Source: Dimorphilus gyrociliatus (lineage: Eukaryota; Annelida; Polychaeta; Dinophilidae). From it: a stretch of DNA of 64,000 nucleotides. Numbering within the stretch: position 1 is the stretch's first letter; the number at the start of each line of letters is the position of its first letter. The notes under the pieces were generated by a model. It did no database searches, was not told the DNA's origin, and saw only the letters and a program-made list of their open reading frames with translations. Location of the stretch: the NCBI GenBank assembly GCA_904063045.1, contig CAJFCJ010000005.1:544685-608684 (forward strand). Reading direction: 5' to 3'. A program made the position numbers and the translations under genes. This document shows, one piece after another, positions 37,801-50,900 of the stretch.

Positions 37801-38851
37801 TGGATCCATCCAGTATCGAATTGTAAAGAATTGGTTTATTATAAGCCATTTTTTCAAATGCTACTTTGTTGCAATAGGATAGTATTTTCTCTTTGGTACA
37901 GTTTGTCACATTTAAGTTCTTCTTTTCCCATATGTAATCAAAAATCTCATTATATATCAAATTTAACTGAGAAACGTATTGAAGGCCCCTATTTATCCAT
38001 ATATTAACAACTATAAAGGCTATTAGAGGTGTAGAACAAGCTTTAAATATATCTTTATATTGTTTAAGCTGACTAAGAAATTGTTTACTCTCATCATAAT
38101 ACTCTATAATTCTATTCTTTTCTCCGCTATTTGAATTGCCTACATAAGGGATAATCCTATTAGTAAAATCCAATAGTTGATCTTCTTTAAATCCAAATAT
38201 TTCGAAAATATGCTGAAAATTGTCTGATATTTCAACAGCAGCTTTATTCCTAGCCCAAACAACAATAGGATAGTAGTAGTCATGTTTATTATGAATTATA
38301 TGATAAATTTCGTTCTCCTCGTTTCGTAGTTCGTCTATATGATCGCAAAAGAGTATTATTTTACGTTGGCTATCATTATTTTGACATTGGAATATTGTCA
38401 CTAAATCATCTTTTAACTTTGGCTCTTGCCTAACTTGACTTGGAAAATTTTGTTGAATTAACGAATCAATCATTGTTTCTTTCCGCTTAATTAGAGATAA
38501 ATCTAATTTAAGTATAAGATAGTCGCTAAGAAACTCATCTGTAGCGTATAGTAAGAGTATTTTTCGAATGTGAAAACTCTTACCGATTCCGGTTTTACCT
38601 CTTAATAGAATTCTTTTGTTTTCCGCAATTAACTCTGATAGAAAGGACGTAGAATCCTTTAAGTATTCTAATCTATCCGAAAAGACTTTTGAAACAGTTA
38701 CAGACGTATAAATATTATGAAAAAACATTCTCCTTTCGCTGAAAGGCAATCCTTCAACATCCTTCAAGTTCGTACGAATAAACTCTTTCACTAGACGCTT
38801 TAAACTTTCAATTATATCCCGAGTATTCTCCTCTTGTGTAAGACTGCTCAT
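34828..38851 (-). CDS. NACHT-LRR (NLR-type) protein
   Basis: Two exons: 38851-37066 and 37016-34828, joined across a GT-AG intron of about 49 nt that keeps frame (residues NILTG then EILIFSDESM). About 1,320 residues. N-terminal 80 residues show no recognisable death-fold. NTPase: P-loop GKTGIGKS at 85-92, Walker B IILFCDHIDEL at 165-175, then a sensor-like VVWARN and the GF segment FEIFGFKEDQLLDF. A helical middle (about 250-480) is followed by ribonuclease-inhibitor-type LRRs to the C-terminus (LKKLDLSNNILTG, LKVLNIGGNMI, LRELDLSDNSFG, LEVLDISENDFGG). No signal peptide or membrane segment, so cytosolic. NLRs sense infection or stress and oligomerise through NACHT; partners would have to supply an effector domain here. 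Flanked by secreted fucolectin-like genes on the same strand. Confidence 0.9.
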
Positions 38852-39571
38852 TCTCGTAGACGCTGCTAACAGTCTCAGTTTAAAAACCTTTCCTTATTTA
38901 TCTGTTAAACCAGTTGTTAAACACAGAAGCGGTTATGTAAATATGCAAAAAACATTTTAAGGTTTTACTTCTGTAACAGGCCAAAGGTACGTTTCTTTTT
39001 TTCTCCATATTGCTTGGCCTTTTAACTAAATATTGATGATTCATTTATTTTTATTGAATAAAGTGACTTATGACCTAAAACTAGATTAAGAAATCACCTA
39101 AAGTCTAACAAGACTTCTACTTATAGTGTATGTGTACAAGCTGCCGCATTACTCTTCTATCGTGACAAAGACATCTTAAATCATTTGTTTAGTAGAGCCA
39201 AACAGAAGAAAGTTTACATTGTTACTTTAATATTTATTAATTAATGAAATTTATATTGTTAAGTATGGAGTACATTATTCTATTTAAGCAAACACGTTGC
39301 CCAGTACAACAAGGTGAAGAGAAACGCAAATTGTACCAATTCAATGGCCATCCGGCCCAGTTGTGTTTTGTGATTTGTAGTCGAGTGAAATAATACAGTA
39401 TATCTTAATACAGAGTAAAATTAAACGTTTCTTCTCACAGCTAATATGAATGAAGACCCTTTAGTTCAAGTCAGCAGCTCTTGCACTCATTTACTCTAGT
39501 TGAAGTAATTTATTCATTAATAATTAATATTTATAGACTTTTATAAGTAAAACATTCACTTTTCTTCCTTT
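38852..39571. other. Intergenic upstream of NLR gene
   Basis: No reading frame or RNA gene. Holds the NLR promoter and the 3' UTR of fucolectin-like gene 2. Confidence 0.5.
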
Positions 39572-40945
39572 CTAACATTTATTTATGTCTAGTGAGCATG
39601 TTTTATGAAAAGTAAAGGACCCATTAGCGACAATCAATTGATTATTATCTTTCTCTTTAAAGTATAACGAAAAAGAGGACATATTGTTAGCAACAACACT
39701 AGTACAATTCAATAAATTATTGCATACGTCAAAACATTCAACAAACCGATTGCATAACTTATCTGATGCGTAAAAGCCTAAAAGTTTATCGCTAGTTGGA
39801 TAGAGTATAAAGTTTTCATAACAGTTACTATAGCCTATAACATAAATATCTATAAATGTAAATTCTTGCTGTGATTTAATCACAACAGAATTACCAACAA
39901 TTGGAGAAGAACAGTTAAGTGAATAATGATACTTTTCAAATGTCTTTATATAATCTTTCGTTGCCTCTAAACACAATGACAAATTCCAATAATCTAATGG
40001 TCCGTTATTTACATATACTAGAAGAGGCGACGGCAATGTTTCAAAAGTACTTATGACGATACCTTCGATCTGGGCGCAATCTTCCAATCTAATTATAAAC
40101 TCTCGGAAATATGCATCGGAAGGTAGCGAATACCTTAACGAGTCAGCGTCCAAAATCTCATCTACATTTTCTCCCTCAACGGAGGCTGTATTTGAAGAAA
40201 CTTTTATATAATATTTAATAAATAATAGCGGCGTCTCTTTTCTTTCTTTTTACCTATTATCAATAGATTTTCGTTTATAATCGCAGCAGATATGAAATGA
40301 TAACTATATCTCGATAAATCTCTAAATAAAACCCTTTCCTTGTTAAACGAAGCAGTATCCGAAATAGATACAATTGAAAAAGGATATAGGCTCCCAAATC
40401 GTTCAACATTTGACAAGTATGATATGCATGTAAACTGACTCTTTGGTTGTACACCAATTACATCATTCTTTTCAACTTTTGTTATTACATCAACTAGGAA
40501 AGATGTTATATTATTCAAGTTTCCAGATGGTACGGAAGTTGAGCTAATTAGACTATATTTGCCATCATTTTGCTCTCTCCAAATACCTGAATGAATGAAG
40601 AAAGTATATCTTAAAATGGACAGCAGTCGCCAATTATTAAATATTAATAATTACCAAGACTACACTCCAGATCATTACTCCTAATAAATTCCCAACCGAT
40701 GAGATATCCATCTTGCCCTAATGAGACATTCTTCAAGAGTATTTTATTTTCTATTCCTTTGGTTTCAACACCACTTTTTGGTAGGTCTAGAGAAGCATTT
40801 TCAGGATAAAAATTAAAGAGTAAGTTAGCCGTCGATCGGTATATCATTAGGATTTCTATAAAGAACATTTACTTGAATTGATTCGTAAGTTCTCGATTAA
40901 ATTAGGCAACTTACTAAGCAACATATAAAAGACACGGCTGTTCAT
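39572..40945 (-). CDS. Secreted fucolectin-like (FTP)/PAN protein 2
   Basis: Four exons with phase-1 joins that keep frame: 40945-40915 (MNSRVFYMLL), 40855-40655, 40586-40254 and 40200-39572. Joining exons 1 and 2 yields MNSRVFYMLLKILMIYRSTA as leader. N-terminal module: GYLIGWEFIRS, C.LG, IWREQNDGKYSLI, SVPSGN, DVIGVQP with CISYLSN. Exon 4: FTP-like fold (EGIVISTFETLP, LLVYVNNG, LNCSSPIVGNSVVI, FIDIYVIGY) and C-terminal PAN-like cysteines (CNRFVECFDVCNNLLNC). Same exon plan as the genes at 32652, 59564 and 61597. Lies just upstream of the NLR gene on the same strand, 720 bp away; co-regulation cannot be judged from sequence. Confidence 0.78.
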
Positions 40946-41472
40946 TTTTGGCTGATACTGCTATAAATGACCATCTAGAATTTTACCCTTAATGGATTGC
41001 TTTGTTTTCAGAACAAAAGATTGCTTCAATATTAAGAAAGAGCAAAAGTAGCCACTTTGCTATTAAAGCCAATAAACACATTTGGAGTTTATCACGTGAC
41101 TATTTACAAAAATAGTTTATTAATGTGAATTAGCCTACGGCATTGTTGATTAATTAATGAGGATTTTATTACGAATTTAACAGATTAATTGGGATTAAAA
41201 AGAAGAGATATTATTTATTCTATTTCTTCTATTACTTTAAGCTGAACGTTTTCCTAACTAATTCCATCAACTAATTTACTCTTTTATCACTCAGATAGTA
41301 AATTACGCAAATAATTAGAATCTTTTTGTAAAAGTATAGATGGCGTTAATAGTTTGCTCTACGAATTCAAAATAGGAAATTTTGTTCATAATTTCACCAT
41401 TTATTCAAATATTGTCTCAATAAAATACGTAAACTGTATAAACTATAAGTAAAAGTAAAAAAAAAAAAATTT
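40946..41472. other. Intergenic upstream of fucolectin-like gene 2
   Basis: AT-rich, no gene seen. Ends in the T-run (A-run on +) terminator of the initiator tRNA. Confidence 0.5.
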
Positions 41473-41544
41473 TAGCAGAGCGTGGTTTCGATCCACGGAC
41501 CTCTGGGTTATGGGCCCAGCACGCTTCCACTGCGCCACTCTGCT
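41473..41544 (-). tRNA. Initiator tRNA-Met(CAT)
   Basis: 72 nt, intronless. Acceptor AGCAGAG/CTCTGCT starting with an A-T pair. Anticodon stem has the GGG/CCC initiator pairs (CTGGGCCCATAACCCAG). T-loop contains ATCGAAA in place of TTCGA. All are hallmarks of animal initiator tRNA. Confidence 0.96.
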
Positions 41545-41837
41545 AAGTTACCTTAAGGGACGAAAACAATGGATAAATTCCACCAGATAATCTAAATATT
41601 TTCAATCATAAGCTCAAATTTAAAGTAGAAAACATTAGAGAACGCAAGAAAGCGAATTTTTCTAGAAATTGGAAGTCGATAAAGTATCGTTACGCTGGAA
41701 CAGATGTTGAAAAATCTTACTGAAAAAAGTATTTAAAAACTTATGCTTGAACAGGTTATTCAAACATTATATAAAAGAAAAAAGATTTTATTCAATATTT
41801 TATCTACTACAAGCATATGCTATAAAAAAAAAATGTA

Positions 41838-41928
41838 CATCTCCGGTGGGACTCGAACCCACAGCCTCCGAATAACCTCGCTCTAGCCTACTAGAAGTCC
41901 GACGCGCTATCCATTGCGCCACGGAGAC
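41838..41928 (-). tRNA. tRNA-Arg(TCT) with intron, copy 1
   Basis: 91 nt. Anticodon stem TCGGA/TTCGG; loop CTTCTA plus A gives TCT; 18-nt intron. The intron differs by one base (GCTAGAGC) from the other copies while the exons are the same. Discriminator G, as in other animal Arg-TCT genes. Confidence 0.95.
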
Positions 41929-42190
41929 GTTCTGAAATCAATGGTCATTTTTTAAAACATATTTGTCAACTATATTGCTTTTTTTGAATTATCATTTCAA
42001 TCTTGTACTAATTACGTAACAACGTCATTATCATAAAATTTTGGAATACAATTGTTAAATTTAATGAAAATCTACTCGAGTTTTAGAAAATTCCAAACGA
42101 ATTTTAAAGCGAATGAGATGAATTAAACAACTTGAAATAAAAATACAAAAGTTCCATCTTTTTTGAAGGGTTTAAAAAGGAAAAAGTATA

Positions 42191-42281
42191 CATCTCCGGT
42201 GGGACTCGAACCCACAGCCTCCGAATAACCTCGTTCTAGCCTACTAGAAGTCCGACGCGCTATCCATTGCGCCACGGAGAC
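42191..42281 (-). tRNA. tRNA-Arg(TCT) with intron, copy 2
   Basis: 91 nt, exons as in copy 1, intron with GCTAGAAC. Forms a head-to-head inverted pair with copy 3, 378 bp away. Confidence 0.95.
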
Positions 42282-42659
42282 GTTCTTGAAATGTTACGGA
42301 TATATTTTGGGATTTATTTTCACTTTTCCCAAGTGATATTTCATCAATTTATTGCAGTTGGTTAAGTTTACATGTTGATGCAGAATAAACGTACTAGAAA
42401 TGATTATATATCTATCTACTTGTTTCTTATCTTGGGATTAAAATGATAAAGAAAAAAAGACTAAAGCATCTCAAATATTCTTAAACTTCTGTTATCTTTC
42501 TTATGAAAAGCTCTTTTTTTTTAATGAAAAATTTCCCTTTAGGAATAATTTATTCAAGTGAATAGAACGTAAGCATAGAAAGTAGATTGCATGGAATTCA
42601 AAGAAGTCAATATACGAAATAAATTATTATTTAAAAACAGTTGTTTTACTTATAAGAAC
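42282..42659. other. Spacer between inverted tRNA-Arg copies
   Basis: AT-rich spacer between two oppositely oriented tRNA-Arg genes. No gene seen, and no inverted repeat noticed beyond the tRNAs. Confidence 0.5.
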
Positions 42660-42750
42660 GTCTCCGTGGCGCAATGGATAGCGCGTCGGACTTCTAGTAG
42701 GCTAGAACGAGGTTATTCGGAGGCTGTGGGTTCGAGTCCCACCGGAGATG
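42660..42750 (+). tRNA. tRNA-Arg(TCT) with intron, copy 3
   Basis: Reverse-complement match to copy 2 over all 91 nt, intron included. Confidence 0.95.
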
Positions 42751-43240
42751 TCTGAGATTTTTTTGCTCAAATCCAATTCATAATTGTATCAAGATGATAA
42801 TGCCGTTGTGTAATACATTAAGTATTATAAAGATCAAATAAAGAATATAGATAAGTTCAATAATCAATAAAACACATTAAAGACATTCACAAAGTAGAAG
42901 ATCAGGATTGATTAGCAAACTCTAAACGATTGAAGAATGAACATGCTGGAAATAAGTAACAACTTTAATTCTCTTGAATTGAGCACACAATGTCTCCTCT
43001 TGCTGTTTCTCTGGTTTGAAGATGAGAATTAGTGTCATCAAAAGACAAATATTGTATTTCATCCATAAAGAAGGTTAAACACGAATAATAATCGAACAGT
43101 TGGATGTTTTTTTATCGATCGATTGAAACCTTGTAGGCGGTTTCTTTGTTCAAAGTATTAATCATAAAACCATATTTACTAGCAAACACTAAAATTAAAA
43201 CACTTTTAAAAGTGTTAATCATTTAAACTAAGAATATTTC
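42751..43240. other. Intergenic upstream of decayed secreted gene
   Basis: No gene recognised; AT-rich. Confidence 0.5.
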
Positions 43241-43489
43241 ATGTCAATAAAAGATTTAATAATTGGTTCATTAATTGGTTTTTATCTTCTATGGACAGTA
43301 AATAGTTCAGATTTTAATAATACATTATTATAAAATGAAGTAAACAGTACTGCTTCTACTTTAAATGAAACTTGTCTTTCTTACGTTTTAAATGGAAATT
43401 TTGATTATGATTCTACTGAATTGAACGATAGTATGTTCAAGGGCAACATACTCAAGTTTAGCGGTGACATTTCCTGGATAGGGTATTGA
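43241..43489 (+). pseudogene. Probable broken secreted-protein gene with in-frame TAA
   Basis: ATG at 43241 opens a typical signal peptide (MSIKDLIIGSLIGFYLLWTV). The frame is stopped by TAA at 43331, yet the same frame stays open for a further 51 codons (NETCLSYVLNGNFDYDS, KGNILKFSGDISWIGY) to a TGA at 43487. The second part resembles the start of the LamG-like gene next door (LKYNEDGSIYFG). This looks like a decayed duplicate of that gene's first exons. An unrecognised intron that skips the stop cannot be excluded, but I see no good splice pair. Confidence 0.4.
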
Positions 43490-43695
43490 TTTTAGATTGA
43501 TAACTCGAAATTTCCCCTGAGAAATGAAATTGAATGAAAGAAGGATACAATTATTCATTCGATATTTGTGACAGAGAAATGTGATCAATTACTTATGATC
43601 GATTGAGCAAAGTTCCGGTAATATGTTTGGCAAAAGATTATGTCAATGACATTAAATCTATCAGAAAAGCAGGTAATCTCTTATTTTATTTCCCA

Positions 43696-43764
43696 GAGAG
43701 AGAGGCAGATAGACAGACAGACAGACAGACATACAGACATACAGACAAAGAGAGAGAGAGTAGA
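43696..43764 (+). repeat. AGAC/AG microsatellite
   Basis: AG-rich array: AGAG units, then AGAC and ATAC tetranucleotides, then AGAG again. It lies just 5' of the LamG-like gene start, probably in its promoter or 5' UTR. Confidence 0.9.
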
Positions 43765-43785
43765 GAATACGCAAGCGATATTCAA

Positions 43786-44619
43786 ATGAAAATTATTATC
43801 TTTAATCTAATTCTCTTAAACGGCATTTTAGGTTGGAGATATAGTGAATTAAACTAATAAATAGAATTTTATCTCACTATCCTCTTTATTAAACAGGAAG
43901 AAAACAATGGCTTTTCAAAGATTCAAACACTGTAATATTATACGACTGGCATAACATTAGTAGCAGCAGCCCAATAGCAGATTCCACAACAATATTGGAT
44001 ATCGGTGGCAAAAATAAGAATGCCCTGCTATCAGGTAATTCGTTAAAGTATAACGAAGATGGATCGATTTATTTTGGAAAAGACAATTACATGAAGGTTT
44101 GATGAATAAAGTATCCTTTAGATTATTTGTTACATATTTCTAACTTAAAAGATTAACTCGGATCCTGATCTAATACAATCTGGGGATTACACTGTTGAGA
44201 TTATTGCTAAAATCGAATATCCTTCAAGTGATACTTATCAAGTTTATGCTTTAAAGAAAACAGGTCATACAGGTTTTAAAGTATCTAGAAATGGTAATGA
44301 TCTTCTACTCCATACTCCTTTGGGTGGAGGTTACGTCTACATACAAACATCAGTATTTAATCAAACCTACACTTATCTCGCAATTAGTTTTAAACATTCA
44401 ACGAATACTCTTTATTACTATAAAAATGGTCAATTGTTTGGAAATATAAAAATACTAAACTATAAATCTAACAATCCGATTTATGTTGCTTATTGCCAAG
44501 GTTCGTGTGCAAGTAAAGATTTTATTGGTAACATTTATGCTTTAAAATGGTCAAATTCGTATAAAGAATCCAATTACTTTATGGAAACTTGGATAAGAGG
44601 TAATTATATCTTTTTTTAA
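43786..44619 (+). CDS. Secreted LamG/concanavalin A-like protein
   Basis: Exons 43786-43831, 43897-44096 and 44152 to 44619. Start chosen at 43786 because it gives a clean signal peptide (MKIIIFNLILLNGILG); the frame is open further upstream through the microsatellite but without a secretion signal. Mature part of about 220 residues resembles a single LamG_3/jelly-roll domain: LDIGGKNKNALLSGNSLKY, SIYFGKDNYMKI, DYTVEIIAKI, LAISFKHSTNTLYYYKNGQ, FIGNIYALKWSNS. It ends GNYIFF unless a further 3' exon is spliced from a GT at about 44600. Such folds bind sugars or proteins outside the cell. It sits immediately upstream of receptor D on the same strand. Confidence 0.7.
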
Positions 44620-44965
44620 TTATTCTATATCATTATAATCATCAAAACAATCTCATAAGATACTATACAATGCATGTTATTTTCTAGCAACGATATTAGG
44701 CCTATTTATTATATAAAAAGAACGATATGTTCACTAAATAGTACTTTTATTGAAACTAATACACAGAGTATTAGATGGACACTTTTTCTTCTTAAAAGAT
44801 AGACTTTATTATCCTATTAGATGGATTTTATAAAATCTATGATGAAATATAATACTGCAATACCATTAATAACGTAATGTTGTATCCTAAATGCTGTATA
44901 TAATTGTTGAAATTCTCTTTTCAGAAATGTTAACTAGATTTTAATTTATCTATATTTGCAATCAA
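44620..44965. other. Intergenic upstream of receptor D
   Basis: 346 bp with no reading frame; presumed promoter of receptor D. Confidence 0.5.
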
Positions 44966-47900
44966 ATGATTTATTATGGCATTCTACCTTTTTTATACTT
45001 TAACTTTGATATTTGCCGAACCTTGTTTTGTGATTCTTTTAAAAAGACTGTCAATTTAGATGAAACTCTTACAAAAGTACATCCAATATTAAAAGAAGAC
45101 GAATATTTTATTATTGGACCTTTGAAAGTCTCTTCGTTAGAGAACAAATCGTACAGTATTGTATATTTTGATCGATACCACACCGGCAAAAGGGAAGACT
45201 TGGTCAATCTTTATCAGAAAGCTTGTGAAAGCAATGGATACGATTCTCTATATCTTCAAAGTTTTTTATGCCCCGAATATAGATGTAGAACCGAAATTGA
45301 TTTAAATATTAAAAAGATTGACAAAAGCTAAACTAATAACTCTTTCCTTCCAACAGATAACAAAGGTGTTTCAATATCCTGCAAAGGAAGATCCATAAAG
45401 AATGATATATGTACAATGTTGTAAACATGATACAAAATATAAAAATAGTAAATTCCTTTATTCGTCCACTTTAACAGAAAGAAAGAACCATGTTCATTAC
45501 CTACAGGAGTTGTATGTTTAAAATGCTTCAAAAAAACGAAAACCTGTTCGGTTTTCTTTACTTTTCAAATGTTAACATTACCTTTGTCATTGATAAGAGA
45601 TTATTTTCAGATTTATTTGCCTTATCTGCTTTAAACAGTATTGCTGCATTTAACATTTATGCTCGTTTTAATTCGGAAACATTTGCTGTTCTATCATTTC
45701 ATAATTATACTTTTAACTGCTTAAAAGTTCTTGAAGTAACTTCATTATCGTTTTATTATGGATTCAATAAAGTGAATACAAGCAAGTTTTGGCTATATGA
45801 AGAAGAATCATTCCAGACATATGATAATAATAGTACTTTTAAAAAACTTGAATGTTTAAGCTTTCTGTCCAGTAAATATATTATTAATTAATAAATATTA
45901 GCTTAAATGTTAACTGTTCAATATTCTTTAATAATTTAGAATCATCTATTGTTGATAGAGACATTTTCTTATATGAAAAGAAATTATCATTCAAGAGAGG
46001 AGTTACTACTCTTTATCCTCTTTATTACTCTGACTATTTAGGCCTACTTTCATTTGGCGTTCAAAATGAAGTATATTTACAACAGCTTGTTGATAAAATA
46101 TGCCGAAGCTATAAACTAAGAGCTTATAATAAAAGACCAGAATCTTGCCTTAAAAGTTCTGATTACTATTTAGACAGAATACCATTGCTTTTACGATGTT
46201 CTATGACAGATATCAGCTTAGGGAGTTGTGACTTTAATACTGAAATATCTTTTGTCACAGTTCTATGCAAAATATATTGTACAAGTAACTTGGGAAAATC
46301 TATAGAAGGTAAATAGTAAAGAATAGAATTGTAAATATACTCTATAAGCTTTTCACATAGAAAATACCTACCGACTTTACAACTCTGAGCATTTATCCAT
46401 TTACGCTGCTAATCATTACGCCAATAAACCTAATATCTTAACTGCTAAATTACAAATATATAAACAAAATTTGTGGTTTGAAATAGCAATATCTCCTTTT
46501 GAACAAAAACAGGCAAAAGTAATAACAAAACATGTAAATAGAACTAGATAAAAGTTTTTTTTTTATATAAACTACGTAGATTGTTTGCAATTATTTCGGT
46601 TATAAATATGGATCATATTCTTATAGAAAAACGGATAATTATTTATATGATTTTATATATGGATTAAAATGTTCCGAAAATCATACAAATATAGAAGATT
46701 GTCTTCAGATTCCCATCGATAAACTACTCTTTTACGAGGAAATTGAACTAAAGTGTACAAACCTTCAAATATTTCATGGTATTACTTTTTTTTTATAGAG
46801 TAACTTCAATAACTTCAATATTCATTAACTAATTTCTTTATAGAATGTTTTACAAACTATCCAAACTCTCTATCTTTCGAAGAGAATTGCTATTTAATGC
46901 TTAATTTTCAAAGGAAAATTTCACACACTTTTGCCGAAAAGTTGTGTAAAAAACAAAATTTGACTCTTATCTCATTTCAAAATGTTCAAGAAGTATACGG
47001 TATGAAATATATGAAACTCTTCTTATCTGGGAAAAGAGTACAAATGTCATATGAAAATAATGTTCCAAGCTGGAAAAAGAAAAAGAAAAGTCAATACTAT
47101 ACTCTGATGAAATTTATTTAAATTAAATATGTATCCTTTTCATTTTTAGCTCTAGATTTTCAAATTGGAAATCTACCAATTGGTATGTTACTTTAAAATA
47201 GACAATTCAATAGGAAAAGCTCTTTGATTAATATGCGTCACTTTTTATAATTCTATAATAGCTTCTAAGTATATTAAAGATATATCTGGTAATGTATTTA
47301 AGGTAACAGCGGATGGCCTACCTATTGATTTACCTGGCTTAATTACAATTAAATATATTACGTAATTATTAACTTTTATCTCTTTTTCAATGCAAATTGC
47401 CGTACAATAATATAAACTTTATGAAATTTCAAATAGGCAAAAATTATATAAATCCGTGGCTTGTTCAAAAGTATTTCGGCAACACTATGAAACTCTATCA
47501 CACTTTAAAGACGATACAGATTGTATTTCAATCAGTGAGGATGGCTATACAAAAGTTCCATGTAGTTATCAAATCTTTCATACTGTTTTTTGCGAATCGT
47601 CGAAAAGAGAATGTATTCGTTTTAAAACTTTATTATCAGTAGAATAAATAAAATGCTTTGATTTTACAATAGATATACAACGATTAAACTGGAATTCATT
47701 ACTGTCTATAAAGCCGGTTGAATGCCCAAAAAATCTATTTATTTGTAAAAAAGTCAATTACTGTATTAGTCTTTTGAATGTTTGCGATTTCTTAAAAGAT
47801 TGTCCGTTTGGAGACGATGAAGAAAACTGTACATATTCCTCTTCTTTTCAATGTTCAACATTCGGAGAGAATGTCAGCTTTCAGTTTGTTTGCGATCACA

Positions 47901-50900
47901 TAACTGATTGTCAAAATGGAGCAGATGAGGCAGACTGCGGTAAACTCTTTGTATCATATTAAAATGGGTATACTGTATTATATTTTTTATATTGTTCCTG
48001 TTCCTTTAGCCTTCGAATGCAATGAAAATGAGTAAGTCACTCGCTTTCATCCCTACCACAAGATAGTTTCCATATTAATAATTTCAGATTCAAATGTAAG
48101 AATAATGAATGTATACCGAAGGAATTTGTATGCGATCAAGAAAAGCATTGTACAGATTCTACAGATGAAGTGTGTTCAAGTTGGTTGAAAATATTTCATT
48201 TTCTTTAATTGATAGAGAAGTCTAAAAATAAAAATATCAATAGATTGTAGTATAGTCTGTAATAATTATTGCTTACGAGAAACGGATGTTTGCGATCTAA
48301 AGCAGAGTTGCGCAACTAATTTAGAAGACGAAAAGGGTGAAGTTTGTGAAAAAAGGCTAAATTTAGACATTTGGAAAGATCGAGCATGGTTTATAACAAC
48401 ATAAATTCTTCCTTTCAGGGAATAAAATGATTGCAATTAAGATAAAATTTTTAAACAATAGGTTTAGTAGCTTCTTTACTTGTTACGAAACTATATTGAA
48501 AGAGAAATTCCTCCGAGCAAATAACTACTTGAGAAATCATTCTAAAACTATCTGCTCAGTTAAGTTAAATTATCGAGGGGAGTTGATAACCAAGACACAC
48601 TATCCTTTTGATGAACTATCCAGTTGTTCCGATTTTCAATGTTCACTTGGAGAATTAAAATGTAGAGGCGTCGGATATTGCGTCTCTTTAGAATATATTT
48701 GCGATGGAATAACTCATTGCGCTTTTGGCGATGATGAATTTCAATGCGGTAAATCTATTTATTAATAAACTAACAGGAAATCTCTAATTATAATTATAAT
48801 CAATGAACTATACTTTCATATTAAAAGATCAATTTCAACCAATTGGTTCTTATAAATGTCGACTTGTAAGGAAGTTTATTAATATTTTTCAAGTTTGCGA
48901 TAAAAAAATAGATTGTTTAAACGGAGATGATGAAAAGTTTTGCTTCGATTTTGATCCATATCAATGCCATCGATCTTGTAATTGTACTCATAAAATTGTT
49001 ATGGAATGTAGTCTACCGACTACAGAAGAAACTGTTGTACATATTCATAAATTTATTAAAAGAGTTACGTTATTGAATTTTCAAAGTGTTCATACTCTAA
49101 ATATTTCCAAATCATTATCAATCTCGTATTTAAATATATCACAGAGTAATCTTGAACATTTCTTTAATTTCGATTGTAGAAATCTGATTATTCTTGATCT
49201 ACAAAATAATAGAATAACCAATTTATCAATAATTCAAGATATGCGTCTATCTAAATTACAATATTTGAATTTAAGAGATAATCCTATAAAGATGGACATA
49301 AATTCAACATTTAGGCAATTTTACAATTTGATTTATCTAGATATTTCAAAGACAAAAATAATAAGTTTACAATCTACGTTATTCAACGGATTGAAGAATT
49401 TAACAGTTTTAAAAATATTAGATTGTTATATTAACGAAATAGCTATAACTTCTTTCATGCATAGTACCAATATCGAAGTATTGAATATGCAAAGAACTGC
49501 AATTCCTATAGATGTACCAATAACTTTTATAAAACCACTCTACAAGTTGAAATATCTTTATTCAAGTATGTTTGAATTATGTTGCTTTGCCAGCAAATCG
49601 AGTTCTAAGTTGGAAAAATGCTATCCAGAATCTTTATTTAAAACCTGCGACGATTTAATTGGTAATAAATTTCTGCGAGCCGCAATATGGATTGTTAGTA
49701 TCTTTGGTCTTTCTGGTAATTTAATTGCTTTTCTACATTATGTAATAAGCAAAAGAAAGACGAAAACTGTAAAAATGTTCCATCTTGGATTGAATTTATC
49801 CGATTTTGCGATAGATATTTATTTAACAATCATAGCTGCCGTTGATAATTACTATAGAGGTATCTTTCTAGAGCACAGTATTAAATGGAAATATGGAATA
49901 CTCTGTAATTTTCTCGGAGTATTTGCAGCTACTTTTATCCTTTATTCAAATATATGCCTTCTTTATATATCTTTAGATAGATTCTTGGCCCTTTGCTTTC
50001 CATTTTGGCATTTAACCATTAACTTTAAGCGTGTTCCACATCTGATGATTGTATCATTTATTATATTTTTAATCATTTCAATATTGCCCTTGATCATTTT
50101 TAATGTATGTTTTCATGTTTCTAAGGTTGAAAACTGTAAAATTAAAGTCTTTTTTGTAGGATTATTATTCAAGATCAGCAGTCTGCTTACCGATTCATAT
50201 AACGAATGAAACAACGGATGGCTGGCAATTTTCTCTTATAACTTTCGGCCTATATACTTTACTAATATGCTGTCTTATATCTTTTCTATATATATTTATG
50301 ATTTATACAATCGTAATAAAAAACCATACTGTTGCATTGACGACACGTCAGTCGAAAAATAATCGAATTGGTACATCTGCCTGTTTGATTATCTTCTCAA
50401 ATGTAACTTGTTTGCTGCCAATATCAATCGTCGGTATGTTTTTACTCTAAGTAGAAGACAATTCGAGGCTTGTACTCTTAATCTTTGAATTTATTACAAA
50501 AAGGACTCCTAGTGTCTAGAAATCTTATCTTGCTTAACAACGCCATCTATTCTTGGATTATAATCGTGATACTGCCGTTAAACTCTCTTATTAATCCGTA
50601 TACATATTCATTTAGCGAAATACTATCTTATATAAAACTATCAAAAAAGAGGAAGGTTTATATGAGGTAAGATTAACATAAGGATTATATACTGTATAAT
50701 TTATAATATAAATTATCATAGGGGATAATGTCTAGTCTACTGATCACTCATTTTTCCCTTTTCTAGAGAAAATGCCTTAAGGAATAATACATTGGAGGAA
50801 CGGCAGAGTTGTTTGTATAGAATAAACTAGACTATCCAATAAGATTGATTTAGTTCCCTTTTCTTTAAATCAAAGATTTCGAGTTTGTTAAAGATTTCAA

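Noticed and set aside
43603-43857. Longer open frame through the AGAC microsatellite
   Set aside because: It has no signal peptide at its start; the internal Met at 43786 opens a clean one and splices in frame to the next exon.
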